From assembly GCF_033958435.1 (NCBI RefSeq), contig NC_134139.1, positions 200,739,501-200,803,500 of the forward strand: a stretch of DNA of 64,000 nt, given 5' to 3'. Below, one piece after another: positions 43,701 to 49,899 of this stretch (the first letter of the stretch is position 1; the number at the start of each line of letters is the position of its first letter). The notes beneath the pieces were generated by a model. It made no database searches, was not told the origin of the DNA, and worked only from the letters and a program-made list of their open reading frames with translations. Position numbers and translations under genes: made by a program. The stretch is from Carettochelys insculpta (taxonomy: Eukaryota > Chordata > Testudines > Carettochelyidae).

Positions 43701-44090
43701 ATTGCCGGGGTGCTTCCAGCGACAAGGAAAGGACCCCCTGGGAGGCTGAGACCCACATACACGGGCATGTGGAGGAGGGAGGGCACAGGGGTCCCATGGG
43801 GAAGCAAGGGAATGGGTGCGGTGTAAAGGGGTCCCAGCACTAAGTGTACCTGTGGGGTCCCCCGGGGAGGGTGCAGCAGGCAGTGAGCACGGAGCACACC
43901 CGCAGGCCCCTGGGGGGCAGGGGGCCCCCCCGGGAGCAGAGCGGTAGGGGGCGCGGGGCTCCCCGCTCACCTCGAACATGAGCGCGACGAGCACGCAGAG
44001 CACCAGGCAGAAGCCGATGTCGGCGTGGTTGTGGATGAGGAACTCCTGGCTGAAGAGCGGGTGGCTCTTGGCCCGCCGGCGGAAGGCCAT
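10387..44090 (-). CDS. TRAM2: TRAM2, 5' part of gene (coding exons 1-4, residues 1-137)
   Basis: The gene encodes translocating chain-associated membrane protein 2, a multi-pass ER membrane protein that helps nascent chains enter or pass the Sec61 translocon; TRAM2 is reported to support collagen synthesis. Four minus-strand exons (43971-44090, 15716-15779, 10774-10883, 10387-10503) join in frame with canonical GT/AG borders to give 137 residues. The start MAFRRRAKS and the [13 protein letters not shown] stretch fit TRAM2 rather than TRAM1, whose start is more Lys/Ser-rich. Visible parts are a cytosolic N-terminus, TM1 (about 26-42), a lumenal loop with an N-I-S sequon at residue 55, TM2 (about 75-92), then the conserved [10 protein letters not shown] block at the start of the TLC-type domain and the first part of TM3. 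Family proteins are about 370 residues, so the C-terminal two thirds lie off the left edge. I found no exon 5 (expected to begin E-G-Y-L) in 1-10386. Confidence 0.96.
10774..10883 (-). CDS. TRAM2: TRAM2 coding exon 3
   Basis: A 110-nt exon entered in phase 1 and leaving in phase 0, bounded by a TCCACAG acceptor and a GTAAGT donor. It completes the codon for D62 and encodes residues 62-98, including the HYRYGLKDL motif, all of TM2 and the [10 protein letters not shown] segment, which are nearly invariant in TRAM proteins. Open frame on both sides of the exon is intronic. Confidence 0.97.
11232..11330 (-). mobile_element. Penelope-like tail, old copy
   Basis: AACTTAAAGACTAACAGATT and AATGAGCTTTTGTGGGTAAA are the complement of the tail at 21585-21700. 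No duplication was found. Confidence 0.6.
11340..11541 (+). mobile_element. Penelope-like tail with foldback copy
   Basis: A 55-nt left arm (11340-11394) is the inverted, slightly diverged copy of 11447-11501. The spacer holds CATCTGATGAAGCAGGTCTT, and the tail AGATACAGACTAACTCGGCT follows the right arm. It has the same layout as 510-580 (on the opposite strand) and 48673-48910. Confidence 0.78.
11546..13545. other. TRAM2 intron 2; no gene seen
   Basis: A/T-rich, with poly-A tracts near 12650. No repeat boundary, RNA gene or exon could be supported. Confidence 0.45.
13546..13655 (+). repeat. CR1-like 3' tail (SINE or CR1 end)
   Basis: GGTCGGACTAGATGGTCAGA followed by GTGGTCCCTTCTAGCCTAAA is the plus-orientation CR1 tail text. 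The upstream part is too decayed to say whether it is SINE or LINE. Confidence 0.65.
13835..14186. mobile_element. Degraded MITE with GTCTACAC-type ends
   Basis: GGCAGAATCTACACTAAG near the left end and GGTAGCGTAGACGTCACC at the right, with GTCTACACTAGACACGCG inside, resemble the ends of the palindromic MITE group. The boundaries are uncertain. Confidence 0.45.
14826..15250 (-). mobile_element. CR1 LINE, 5'-truncated
   Basis: It starts on the plus strand with the complemented CR1 3' end (ACAACTGGAAGGGACTTCAA) and runs through CAGTGATGGAGCATCTACAA and TAGGAAATTTTTCCTAATAT into ORF2 C-terminal text (CATGTCCCCTCTCAGCC). It lies in TRAM2 intron 2. Confidence 0.85.
15716..15779 (-). CDS. TRAM2: TRAM2 coding exon 2
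   Basis: A 64-nt exon in phase 0, ending in phase 1. Its acceptor is a TTTAACAG-type site and its donor GTAAGAG. It encodes [21 protein letters not shown] plus one base, the lumenal segment after TM1 with the N-glycosylation sequon. It is far too short to find by ORF length; I found it by homology to the family and by splice phase. Confidence 0.96.
15780..18330. other. TRAM2 intron 1, 3' end; no gene seen
   Basis: A G-rich simple tract lies near 16325-16352. Otherwise no element or exon could be supported beyond the exon-2 acceptor region at 15780-15800. Confidence 0.45.
18335..18465 (-). repeat. MIR-type SINE fragment
   Basis: ACTTTACAGGTGGGGAAACT, GAGGCACAGAGCAGTGGG and TTCCAGTGCTCTATCCA are complemented MIR core and head text. 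Confidence 0.75.
18575..19500 (-). mobile_element. CR1 LINE copies, one inside another
   Basis: 18575-19118 is CR1 ORF2/3' text (CAGTGATGGAGAACCCACAC, ACTGGACACAGTTCTCCAGC). A fresh CR1 3' start occurs near 19124 (GAATCACACAGTGGGAAAAG, then GGAGGTCAAGTCCAACCCCC). At about 19430 the older text resumes (CACCATCTGCAAACTTTTAT). Confidence 0.7.
19501..20307. other. TRAM2 intron 1; no gene seen
   Basis: A decayed CR1 tail-like scrap lies at 19785-19815. The 177-codon ORF in this interval crosses into the hAT element and has no recognisable content. Confidence 0.45.
20308..20543. mobile_element. hAT-type MITE
   Basis: 236 bp with ends CAGCATTTCCCATAG and CTGGGAAACCCTG, A/T-rich inside with a run of A's. 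The flanks CTCTAGCC (20300-20307) and CCCTAGGC (20544-20551) match at 6 of 8 positions, as for an aged 8-bp duplication. Confidence 0.65.
20632..20718 (+). mobile_element. Penelope-like tail fragment
   Basis: CATCTGACAAAGCAGGTCTT, then AAAGCTTATGCTCCAAAATA and TCTATAAGGTGCCACAGGAC. It lacks the terminal AGACTAACACGG part. Confidence 0.75.
20719..20935. mobile_element. Tc1/mariner-type MITE, second family
   Basis: It shares ATGTATGCAGAGTACTTTAT, CTTACTTGTGGTTAAAATAC and TTATTTGAGAGTT with 56990-57640. It ends in AGGAATTTACTGTA, so the right border is probably 20935 with TA outside. It acts as an intact reference for the insertion at 57179-57533. Confidence 0.6.
21060..21722 (+). mobile_element. 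Penelope-like retroelement 3' end with decayed GIY-YIG domain
   Basis: The frame from 21123 reads [19 protein letters not shown], then [12 protein letters not shown], then after a stop [18 protein letters not shown]. This order matches the GIY-YIG endonuclease of vertebrate Penelope-like elements, but the second motif (Y-I-G) is destroyed. The 3' UTR holds a 28-bp tandem duplication (21491-21546) and the tail CTGAAGAAGTGGGTCTGTCC ... GTTAGTCTTTAAAGTGCTAC. The copy is inactive. Confidence 0.75.
22030..22690 (-). mobile_element. CR1/L3-like LINE RT fragment, split by a MITE
   Basis: GTTTGGTGCCATCTGTAAGT and AGCCAAGCCATCAATAAATA are complemented RT text; on the minus strand the frame gives [10 protein letters not shown], a decayed K-x-A-D-D-T-K-L-G motif. 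The element resumes after the MITE with TTTTAACCAGTCATGCACTC. Confidence 0.72.
22391..22607. mobile_element. Palindromic MITE inserted in CR1
   Basis: 217 bp. The ends GGCTCTGACCACACTTGCCC and GGGCAAGTGTAGACACAGCC are inverted copies. TTT flanks both sides (22388-22390, 22608-22610). Confidence 0.82.
22720..22756. repeat. Compound (AT)n(AC)n microsatellite
   Basis: About ten AT units run directly into about nine AC units, starting in A/T-rich sequence at the end of the CR1 piece. Confidence 0.97.
22830..23035 (+). repeat. MIR/CORE-type SINE
   Basis: TGCCTCAGTCTTCCCCATCT, GTAAAATGGGGCTAATCATA and AAAGCACTGTACAG follow the MIR core and tail order. Confidence 0.8.
23400..23570 (+). repeat. MIR-type SINE
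   Basis: AACTTGGGCAAGTCACTTAA, ATCAGTTGCCCCAGCTGCAA and AATGGGAGTG are MIR core text. Confidence 0.78.
24245..24669. mobile_element. Palindromic MITE, CTCATTAGCATA type
   Basis: 425 bp, nearly a full-length palindrome. The ends are GGCTGGGTCTACATGTGCCC and GGGCACTTGTAGACCCAGCC, with GCAATGAATATGCAGTGCCT and its complement inside and a CCCCCCCAGTTTTCGA centre. CAA flanks both sides (24242-24244, 24670-24672). It is related to 39124-39530. Confidence 0.9.
24672..24752 (-). mobile_element. Penelope-like tail fragment
   Basis: GAGCATAAGCTTTCATTGGC and AAAGACCCGCTTCATAAGAT are complemented tail text. It abuts the MITE on the left and a MIR piece on the right. Confidence 0.68.
24752..24910 (-). 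repeat. MIR-type SINE fragment
   Basis: CCATTTTACAGATGGGGAAC and AGGTCTCCTACATTCCAGCT are complemented MIR text, separated by a poorly matching middle. Confidence 0.6.
24911..26370. other. TRAM2 intron 1; G-rich imperfect tandem phrases
   Basis: 25920-26130 repeats a phrase of roughly 35-45 bp (TGCAGGAGCAGGCTGGG..., TGGGGTCTGGGTGGGAGG) several times. This produces long Pro- or Gly-rich ORFs on both strands that are artefacts of composition. The rest of the interval shows nothing. Confidence 0.5.
26378..26870 (-). mobile_element. CR1 LINE, 5'-truncated
   Basis: The complemented 3' end (CTAGGGCTGGAAGGGACCTC, AGGAGGTCATCTAGTCCAGC) is followed by ORF2 C-terminal codons; on the minus strand these read [14 protein letters not shown] and [11 protein letters not shown]. 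It is one of the better-kept CR1 copies. Confidence 0.9.
26871..29425. other. TRAM2 intron 1; MIR at 27610-27790, otherwise nothing clear
   Basis: The MIR piece has TATGCCTCAGTTTTACCAGC and GTAAAATGGACATAATACTT in plus orientation. I found no exon, RNA gene or element boundary elsewhere in this interval. Confidence 0.5.
29426..29877. mobile_element. MITE-like segment with a tRNA-like sequence inside
   Basis: The weak inverted ends are GGGTACAGCTACACTGCA and TGCAGTATAGCTAAGCCCT. The interior has CTACACTGCTC-type motifs. The borders are approximate. Confidence 0.5.
29529..29604 (-). repeat. tRNA-like sequence (tRNA pseudogene or SINE head)
   Basis: On the minus strand an A-box-like TAGCTCACACTGTAGAGG is followed 30-odd bases later by a perfect B box, GGTTCAAGTCC, in a frame of about 75 nt that begins GTTGGCTTTTAGCTC. 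The pairing of the acceptor ends is poor, so a working tRNA is unlikely. Confidence 0.55.
30061..30742. mobile_element. Large palindromic-ended DNA transposon remnant
   Basis: 682 bp. The ends are GGCTACATCTACACGTGCAC and GTGCACGTGTAGACGCAGCC, flanked by AGG on both sides (30058-30060, 30743-30745). The arms are built of ATCGAAATAG and CTTCGAAGTAGC motifs. The core, about 30290-30510, is not palindromic and may be a relic of a longer parent element. Confidence 0.88.
30743..32179. other. TRAM2 intron 1; C-rich phrases at 31740-32070
   Basis: 31740-32070 is a run of CCC-rich phrases (CCCAACCCTG, CCCAAACCC, CCTGCACCCC) that look like a decayed minisatellite. The same style recurs at 35160-35420. 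Nothing else was seen. Confidence 0.45.
32180..32400 (-). mobile_element. CR1 LINE 3' end, diverged
   Basis: ATCGGAAGGGAACTTTCATA, GTCGTCTAGTCCAGTCCCTT and GACAGAGATTCCACAGCCTC keep the order of the CR1 tail. Confidence 0.75.
32662..33084. mobile_element. Palindromic MITE, TTATTTCGAAATA type
   Basis: 423 bp. The ends are GACTACATCTACACAGCAA and TTGCTGTGTAGACATAGCC, the flanks TAA and TAG, and the interior is filled with TTTCGAAATA-type motifs in both orientations. Confidence 0.83.
33675..33850 (+). repeat. MIR-type SINE
   Basis: AGGTTTGATTCCCAGCTTCA (B-box region) then ATGACCTTGGGCAAGTCGCT is a clear MIR head-to-core order. Confidence 0.82.
34535..34665 (-). repeat. MIR-type SINE fragment
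   Basis: CCTCACAACCCCTCTGGAAG, TTCCCATTTCAGATAGGAAA and CTAAGTGACTTACACAAACC are complemented MIR text. Confidence 0.75.
34815..35454. repeat. hAT-like end plus C-rich decayed minisatellite
   Basis: GGGGGGGCAAAATGTGGCCC at 34817 is a common reptilian hAT-type end, but I could not find its partner. 35160-35420 is CCC-rich, repetitive text. Confidence 0.45.
35455..35840 (-). mobile_element. CR1 LINE, ORF2 C-terminus
   Basis: An open frame on the minus strand from 35839 reads [52 protein letters not shown] and KLPWTTEE, the C-terminal end of CR1 ORF2. The frame then runs into C-rich non-CR1 sequence, so the 3' UTR is lost. Confidence 0.9.
36181..36675. mobile_element. hAT-type non-autonomous element
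   Basis: 495 bp. The ends CAGTGGTGGGCAATCGGCAG and GGGTTGCCCCTCACTG are inverted matches. The flanks AGCTAGTG (36173-36180) and ATCTAGTG (36676-36683) match at 7 of 8. It contains a younger MITE. Confidence 0.8.
36424..36526. mobile_element. Short MITE nested in hAT
   Basis: About 103 bp. The ends TAGAGCCCTGCACAGATGCA and CTGCAGATTTGCAGGGCTCTA are inverted copies, and the centre repeats ATCTGCATCCA. Confidence 0.72.
37696..38266. mobile_element. Tigger-like Tc1/mariner non-autonomous element
   Basis: 571 bp. The ends are CAGTACACCCTTGGTTTCAC and AACCGAGGGGTTACTG, with TA on both sides (37694-37695, 38267-38268). The centre is a G/C-rich block without transposase codons. Confidence 0.8.
38269..39123. 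other. TRAM2 intron 1; no gene seen
   Basis: A poly-A tract at 38840-38850 is the only simple feature. No exon or element could be supported. Confidence 0.45.
39124..39530. mobile_element. Palindromic MITE, CTCATTAGCATA type
   Basis: 407 bp. The ends are GGCTACGTCTACACTAGCCC and GGGCTAGTGTAGACGTGGCT. CTCATTAGCATAATGGCAGC and complementary text sit in the arms. It is flanked by TAA on the left and by AAA, or TAA if the last T is counted as flank. Confidence 0.88.
39531..40563. other. TRAM2 intron 1; no gene seen
   Basis: A possible MITE half at 40388-40490 (CTGTCTACACCTGGATTC ... CAAGCAGACACC) is too weak to call. Nothing else was seen. Confidence 0.4.
40564..40800. mobile_element. MITE with GTCTACACTAG ends
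   Basis: 237 bp. The ends are GGCCTTGTCTACACTAGAG and GCTAGTGTGGGCACAGCC. The interior is not strongly palindromic. The flanks TGA and TTA do not match. Confidence 0.7.
40801..43899. other. TRAM2 intron 1, 5' part; no gene seen
   Basis: 41380-41870 is purine-rich and G/C-rich and yields long chance ORFs. 41870-42330 may be a decayed DNA transposon (GTAGGGTTGTCACCTGGCCA start). 43240-43290 has a short CAGTACAGCC direct repeat. No exon was found. Confidence 0.4.
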
Positions 44091-44420
44091 GGCCGGAGCG
44101 GAGCGAGCAGCCCGGGCCGCCCGCCGCTGCCTCCGCCCAGCGCCGCAAACTTCTGCCGGCCCGGAGCCCGGACAACTTCGGCAGCGCCGACCCCGCGCCT
44201 GCGCCGACCGCCCCCTTAACCCTTCCACGCCCGTGGGGCGGCTCTTCGGGCCGCCGCTCCGCGCTACCGCCTCCCGCGGGATTCAATCCCCCACCCACCC
44301 AGCAGCGCCCTCTCCTCGCGCGGGAGCGGAAGCACCCGCTGACCTACCCCACCCGGGAACAGAACCCGGGAGTCCCGCGTTGCGGCGCAACGCTCTGCCG
44401 CTCGGCTGTGCTGCCTGGCG
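43900..44420 (-). promoter_or_regulatory. CpG-island promoter of TRAM2
   Basis: CpG dinucleotides are dense here and rare in most of the window. The island covers coding exon 1 and about 300 bp upstream and holds a GC box (GGGGCGG, 44235-44241). No TATA box is evident, as expected for a housekeeping-type CpG promoter. The exact transcription start cannot be read from sequence. Confidence 0.75.
43971..44090 (-). CDS. TRAM2: TRAM2 coding exon 1
   Basis: Forty codons, from ATG at 44090-44088 to a GAG codon ending at 43971, followed by a GTGAGC donor. It encodes the Arg-rich cytosolic N-terminus, the NHAD motif and TM1. The start has a good context (G at -3, G at +4) and matches the family start. 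An in-frame ATG lies 46 codons upstream (44228), but the extension is low-complexity Arg/Ala/Gly and looks like translated CpG-island leader. Confidence 0.97.
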
Positions 44421-44854
44421 GGCCCTCGCGCTAGGGTTCCCCAGGGGTCTCTGAAACAGCAGCATTAAGTTCTGCAGCCCTTCCCTCCTGCCCGCAGAGC
44501 CTCATCCATGGGCGTCTCTGCTGAATAATCAGGCAACACCTTGCGAGCACCGTTGGGGCTCCGGGACTCAAAATACTTCCCCAGTTACGCACAGAGAGAA
44601 ACACTGCCATGCAGTTGCTTTGGGGGAAGGAGCAGCAGCCAAGCAGCAAGAAGACAAGAGAAAATAATTCGGCGGAAGTCTCCAGAGTAGGAGTCTTCAC
44701 ATACTACCCTGGACTCACAAACATCCATTCTGATCTAGAAATGGGGACACTCCCAAAGTCCGAGGGGGCTAAAGAGGTGAGTGTCTCAGCTCAGGACAGG
44801 GAACAGGCAAACAACCTACAAGTCATGTCAGTACACTGTGATCTGCAAGGCCAA

Positions 44855-45352
44855 AGGGGGTTCTCAACTGTCTACACAACTGTACCCCTTACAGGAAGCT
44901 GGTTTCTCTTATAGTCCCTGTTTGGCTTCACTTAAAAACATACAAAGTCAGGCATAAAACATGCAAATGTGTCCCCAGGAGCAGGGTTACCATATTTGAC
45001 CTTTCAAAAAAGAGGACAGCCCTGAGAGACAGTGTATCTGTACCTGCAGCAACGGTTGTATTAATGTGCTATAGTACACATAAATATAGTTATACTATAC
45101 CACATAGTTATATATACTATAACACAGCAATACAATGTGAGTTGGTAGGTATTGATACAGATACACTCCCTCTCTGGGGTGTTTTTTTTGAGTGTTTAGA
45201 TGTAGTAACCCTACCCTGTATTGCACTTTTATCAAAAACAATAAAAATCCTCACTTTCTCATTCTAGCTGTTTGAAATTTTAGTTTGCACTGATTCGTTA
45301 GACCTTTGTATACCCCCAAAGTATCTGTGGCCCCCAGCTGAGAACCATTGTT
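44855..45352. mobile_element. hAT-like element interrupted by another element
   Basis: GGGGGTTCTCAACTGTCTAC on the left and GCCCCCAGCTGAGAACCA on the right are inverted ends. The segment at 44982-45218 interrupts it. Confidence 0.6.
44982..45218. mobile_element. Nested MITE with CAGGGTTACCATA end
   Basis: CAGGGTTACCATATTTGACC on the left and GTAGTAACCCTACCCTG on the right are imperfect inverted ends. The middle is rich in TATAGT/ACTATA. I could not find a matching target duplication. Confidence 0.6.
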
Positions 45353-45917
45353 TCAAACGAACTTGAATGTGGACCAGCTCAGACCTTGCATAGGAATTTG
45401 AGGTCTCTGTGTATGGAAGAGATCCACAGCAGAAGACAGAAGCGATTACAAGTAGCTTAGACAAACTGGGAATATACAAAGCCTTTATTTTCATGATGTC
45501 ATCTGAAAGACTACACGGTATACCCACTGGGTCAAATCCTCTGCTGGTGTAAGCCAGCATAGCACCATTGGCTTTAGTGGAGCTTTGCAGATTGACACCA
45601 TCTAAGGATCTGTCCCAGGAAACTTAGAAGGATGGAGGACTGACTGCTCTGGCTGGTTTGAAAGAGCTACTATTACTACTACTTAACCCTTGTCCTCTGG
45701 GTGGAGCATAGATCATCTACATATCTCCTCCCTTTCACTCTGACTTGGGACAAAAACTTCCAGCTGACCGCTGGAGTATGCCAGTTGTTATTGCTTGAGC
45801 CCAGCAGATCTTCTCCACATTGTCTGAGGTGTTCCTCTTTTGCATTTTCCTGGTGGGTTCCATGTGAGCACTTGATGGACAATGCTGGAGCGGCACTGTT
45901 TCATACTGGACACTTAT

Positions 45918-46165
45918 GCTACAGTTACACTACAGTGATCTGTCTACAAAAGTCTCTGTTGGAAGAGAGATTCCAGTAAAACTTTTGCCTACAGATCAAG
46001 GCTACACATAAAAGAGGACTGATCTTTTGAGCCGCTCTGTTGACAAAAGGGCCCCCTCGAACGTTCACACAGCTTTTTTGTCTACAGTTGCTGTTGACAA
46101 AACGCATTGTGTGTGTTGATACTACACAAGTTTTGTCAACAAAATGCACTCGTGTAACTGTAGCC
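45918..46165. mobile_element. MITE with GCTACAGTTACAC ends
   Basis: About 248 bp. The ends GCTACAGTTACACTACAG and CTCGTGTAACTGTAGCC are inverted copies, and GTTGACAAAA motifs occur in both orientations inside. Confidence 0.78.
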
Positions 46166-46866
46166 TGAGGCTTTATGACAGCCTAAACTCAGAATAAGCT
46201 GTTTCAGTACATGGCTTTGGCTGAATGAGCTTTCAAGGCATCCCTTACTCCTCCTGCAATGAGCTGTACAGGGATGTCAAAATACCATGCCTGTCATTTT
46301 GCATAATATTTCAAAATGATGTGTGCATTGCATAGACGTGGAGCAGCGATTTTGGGATACCGCAGTATCCTGAAATAGCTCCTGTTGAGTAGCCGTAGCC
46401 TTAAAGCATTGTGTCTCCCCACCCAACCAAACAGCACAAGGAATAGATTCTTAGTTGAATGCTCTACTTTAGTAGACATCACTCTTAGGTAGATCCTGAT
46501 TAACTGGTGCCATTGTGCATGCTTTCCTCTTCACAAAACTCCGACAGTGTTTAGTGCACTGCATGCTGTTTGGAATAGGCAACTGAGAAACAACGCTTCT
46601 TTCACCATGACCAGGTCTACTCTACACTGACAACTTCAATCAAACTAGCTGCAGTGCTCAGGGTGGTGAGAAAGTTCATACCCTACACAACATAAGTCAA
46701 CCTAACTCCTGCTAGAGAGTCAACTGGGCTGATAGACTTCTTTCATGGAACTAGCTACTGCTTCTCAAGGGGGTGGGTTTACACATCGATAGACAAATCT
46801 CTTTGGTCACGGTACATGTCTACACTACAGCAACATTCTACAACACAGCTGAGAGCCTGATCCTAA

Positions 46867-47143
46867 GGCTATGTCTAGACTGAAGAGATCTGTTGGCAAA
46901 AGATACGCATAGTGCACCATGTGTTTGGGGATCTGCTGCTGACAGTTCTATTGGGAGAGGCTTTCCCAAGGTTTGTGCCCTCTACACAGGGCCAAATGTC
47001 AGGAAGATCCCCCGCTGCCGACACCTCCCTTCGTTCTCGTGGGACGAGGATGACTGACATGTCAGCAGAGGGCTCCCGGCATGGCAGACTTCGCCCAGGA
47101 GACCTCTGGGATCCCGACAGAACCCTGCAACCTAGACATCGCC
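46867..47143. mobile_element. MITE with GGCTATGTCTAGAC end
   Basis: About 277 bp. The ends are GGCTATGTCTAGACTG and CAACCTAGACATCGCC. The flanks are TAA and TCA. A related but weaker half-element lies at 46610-46830. Confidence 0.68.
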
Positions 47144-47384
47144 TCAGAGTCAAATCCAAAGCCCACTTAAGTCAATCGGAGCCTTTCCACTGACTGTAGT
47201 GGGCTTTGGATCAAGGGCTAAGCCCTGACATGTGACAATACAGTAACTACAGTTTGAGCTCCAGCCATGCCAGTCAGACAGAAGAAAGCCTAGACTCAGT
47301 GAGAAGGACAAGTGCCAAGAGAGACCAGACTAAGGGGGGATTGTGAGGAAGCGTGGTCCTTGGAACTAGCATAGGATTTGAGAG

Positions 47385-47560
47385 ACTCGTAGTCAAGCAT
47401 CTTTGTCAGATCTTCTGTGCAACCCTGGGCAAATCACCTAGCCTCTGTGGCGCTCCGTTCCCCATCTGTTAAACGAGAAAAATAGCAGTTCCCTCTTTCC
47501 CAGAGATGTTCTACATTAGAATCTGCAAGTTGCTCAGACGCTATGGTAATGGAATCACAT
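47385..47560 (+). repeat. MIR-type SINE
   Basis: CAACCCTGGGCAAATCACCT, TGTGGCGCTCCGTTCCCCAT and CTGTTAAACGAGAAAAATAG follow MIR core order. Confidence 0.72.
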
Positions 47561-47579
47561 GGGTGCCTTAGATAGCTAG

Positions 47580-48660
47580 CAGTGAATTAGACATGTGACG
47601 TGTTAAAAGATACCTGGACTTGGGCCTATGTGCTCACACGGATCACACACTGGAGCAGGCAGATGCTGGGCCCTCCCTGTTCAGCTCCTGCCTGGCCACA
47701 CCTGAGCCACTGTGCATTACTTGCAATGCCCAGGAGCCCCACTCAGGATTGCAGGGCCCACTCCACTAGGGCTGTCTGATTGGCCAGGAACATGCAGTTC
47801 CCATGCTAGAGACACAAATGCAACGTTGCTCAGGAAAAAAATAAGAGGACAATGAGGAGGATGGAGAGATGTAACCTCATTGTCGGGGTGATCCTAAAAC
47901 TCTGGCTACCAGAAGGGAGGGGAAGATTGGGGTAGATCTTTCCAATATTGCTGTGTTCTATACATGTCCTCTGAAACATCTGGCACTGGTAGAGATAGGA
48001 TGCTGGATAAGATGTGCCATGAGCGTGACGCACTTACATGTATGTTATGTCTTCTCTCATCCATCCAAAACAGGTTTTCTCCTCAGCCTGAGAGCTGTCT
48101 GTCACATCCACCATACCACCTAACTGTTCGCATCACAGGAAAAAGATCCACAGGAGAAGCCAGAAGCACCTGGATGGAGGAACAGATTTTCTAATCATTA
48201 ACAAAAGGTGCAGAACAAGATTGATTAAGTCCATGGAGATGTTCTGGAATAAGGGAGAGGAGGATCAAAAGCCTGGGTCATGATCCTGATTGGACCTAAG
48301 AGATGCCTCAACTCTGGCTTGTTTTACAGGATCAGGCCTGTGATCAGAGGCCATTACTGGGATTGTTCTGCTTTCAGTCTCAGGCTAGGAACTGGAGTGG
48401 GCGGAAAGCACTCACAGGGGAGTCAGCTGGCGAATCAGCTGCAGTGTGTTAGAGTCAGCATTCCTGGGCTATGGCGTGTGAGCCAGACCCTATATGGAGC
48501 TGGGCAGAGTCTGCTTTTTAAAAGAAAAGCTGCTCCAGTCGGTTTTCTTTCCAACAGCCAAATACGTTAGACATTACAAAAAAAGTGGAATGAAATGAAA
48601 CTGCCAACAGGCCAGAGGGCTCAGTTATGCTCTCACTGTTACAGGGCTGGGGAAGGGAAT
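47580..48660. other. Intergenic, upstream of TRAM2; no gene seen
   Basis: I see no element boundary, splice-bounded frame or RNA gene in this interval. Confidence 0.4.
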
Positions 48661-48672
48661 CAGACTCAGCAA

Positions 48673-48910
48673 CAGCAACGAAGGGTCCTGTGGCACCTTA
48701 TAGACTAACAGAAAAGTTTTGAGCATGAGCTTTCGTGAGCACAGACTCACTTCATCAGATGCTGGTGAAGTGATGCTTCCAGCATCTGATGAAGTGAGTC
48801 TGTGCTCACGAAAGCTCATGCTCAAAACTCTTCTGTTAGTCTATAAAGGTGCCACAGGACCCTTCGTTGCTGTTACAGATCCAGACTAACACGGCTACCC
48901 CTCCGATAAT
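48673..48910 (+). mobile_element. Penelope-like tail with long foldback
   Basis: Two arms of about 95 bp (48671-48765 and 48779-48874) are nearly perfect inverted copies around a 13-nt loop. The tail ACAGATCCAGACTAACACGG follows the right arm. A perfect 11-bp duplication, AGACTCAGCAA, flanks the whole unit (48662-48672, 48911-48921), so it inserted as one piece. Confidence 0.87.
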
Positions 48911-49499
48911 AGACTCAGCAATATTCAGAAGTGTAAGCCAATTCCTGCTGGTCCTTTGTACATGTGTTACCGTAGATGTGGAGTGGTAGCTGCTTAGAGT
49001 GATCTGGAACATGGCGACACTCCATCCTAGCCAGAGATGGGCCCAGGATAAAAATCCAGCTCTGCACACGACCGGACATTGGGAGCATTCAGAAACCCAC
49101 ATCCGAAGAGCAGACTTTGCTGAAAAACACCAATTATTTTTTCCTGGGAAAGACTGAAAAAATGGCAGCTTTTCTGTTGTCATTAAAATTCCTTTGACCA
49201 TGTTTTGGTTGCTAAAAACCAACCCCATAATAGACACTGATTTTTGAAATCTGTGTTAAAAACTGGAAAAGCATTCCTTGGCAAACCAAACAAAAACAGA
49301 GTCTGAAAAAAATTTCATTTTTCATTGAAGCTATATGAGTACAAAAAGTGTCAATTAACTTCTCCCTCTGAAAAGATGACTACCTTCTGAGGTGGTTTTT
49401 TAAGATGCATTATGTACGTCGATTCCAAGTCGGTATGTCGATTCCAAGTCAGTATGTGAACATTGCATGCACAGTTGCTGGAAGACTGTTCCGCTAGCA

Positions 49500-49839
49500 C
49501 AGGGGGCAGCAACCCCCCGCCCCGCCAGCGCAGGTGCCAAGAATGGCCTGCGAGCTGATTTTCATCAGCACATGAGGTGGGAGCTCAGCCCCAATTCTCC
49601 TCCCCCATGCAGCTGGGAGCTTGCTCAAAGCCAGGCCGCCTGTGAATTAACAGAAGACCAGCCAATGCTACCAACCACCATCTAAACAGTCAGGCTCTTC
49701 ATTCATAAATAAATAGTGATGCAGCTGTTGTAAGTAGGACTATTAGTGACTTTAAAAAGTATCACCAGCACTCAGCTGTTACACAGAGGTCAAAAGGTCA
49801 CATTTCAGTACTCCGTCTTGGAAAGATTGCTGACCCCCG
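49500..49839. mobile_element. hAT-type non-autonomous element
   Basis: 340 bp. The ends CAGGGGGCAGCAACCC and ATTGCTGACCCCCG are inverted matches. The flanks CGCTAGCA (49492-49499) and CACTAGCA (49840-49847) match at 7 of 8. Confidence 0.82.
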
Positions 49840-49899
49840 CACTAGCAGCACCTGTTGGGTCAGTCCAGCCTCCTTCTAGAGTTGCATCTTCAAGGTATC

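Noticed and set aside
43506..43970. Extension of the TRAM2 exon-1 frame to 155 more codons
   Set aside because: A canonical GTGAGC donor follows codon 40 and exon 2 continues the family sequence, so the extension is intron.
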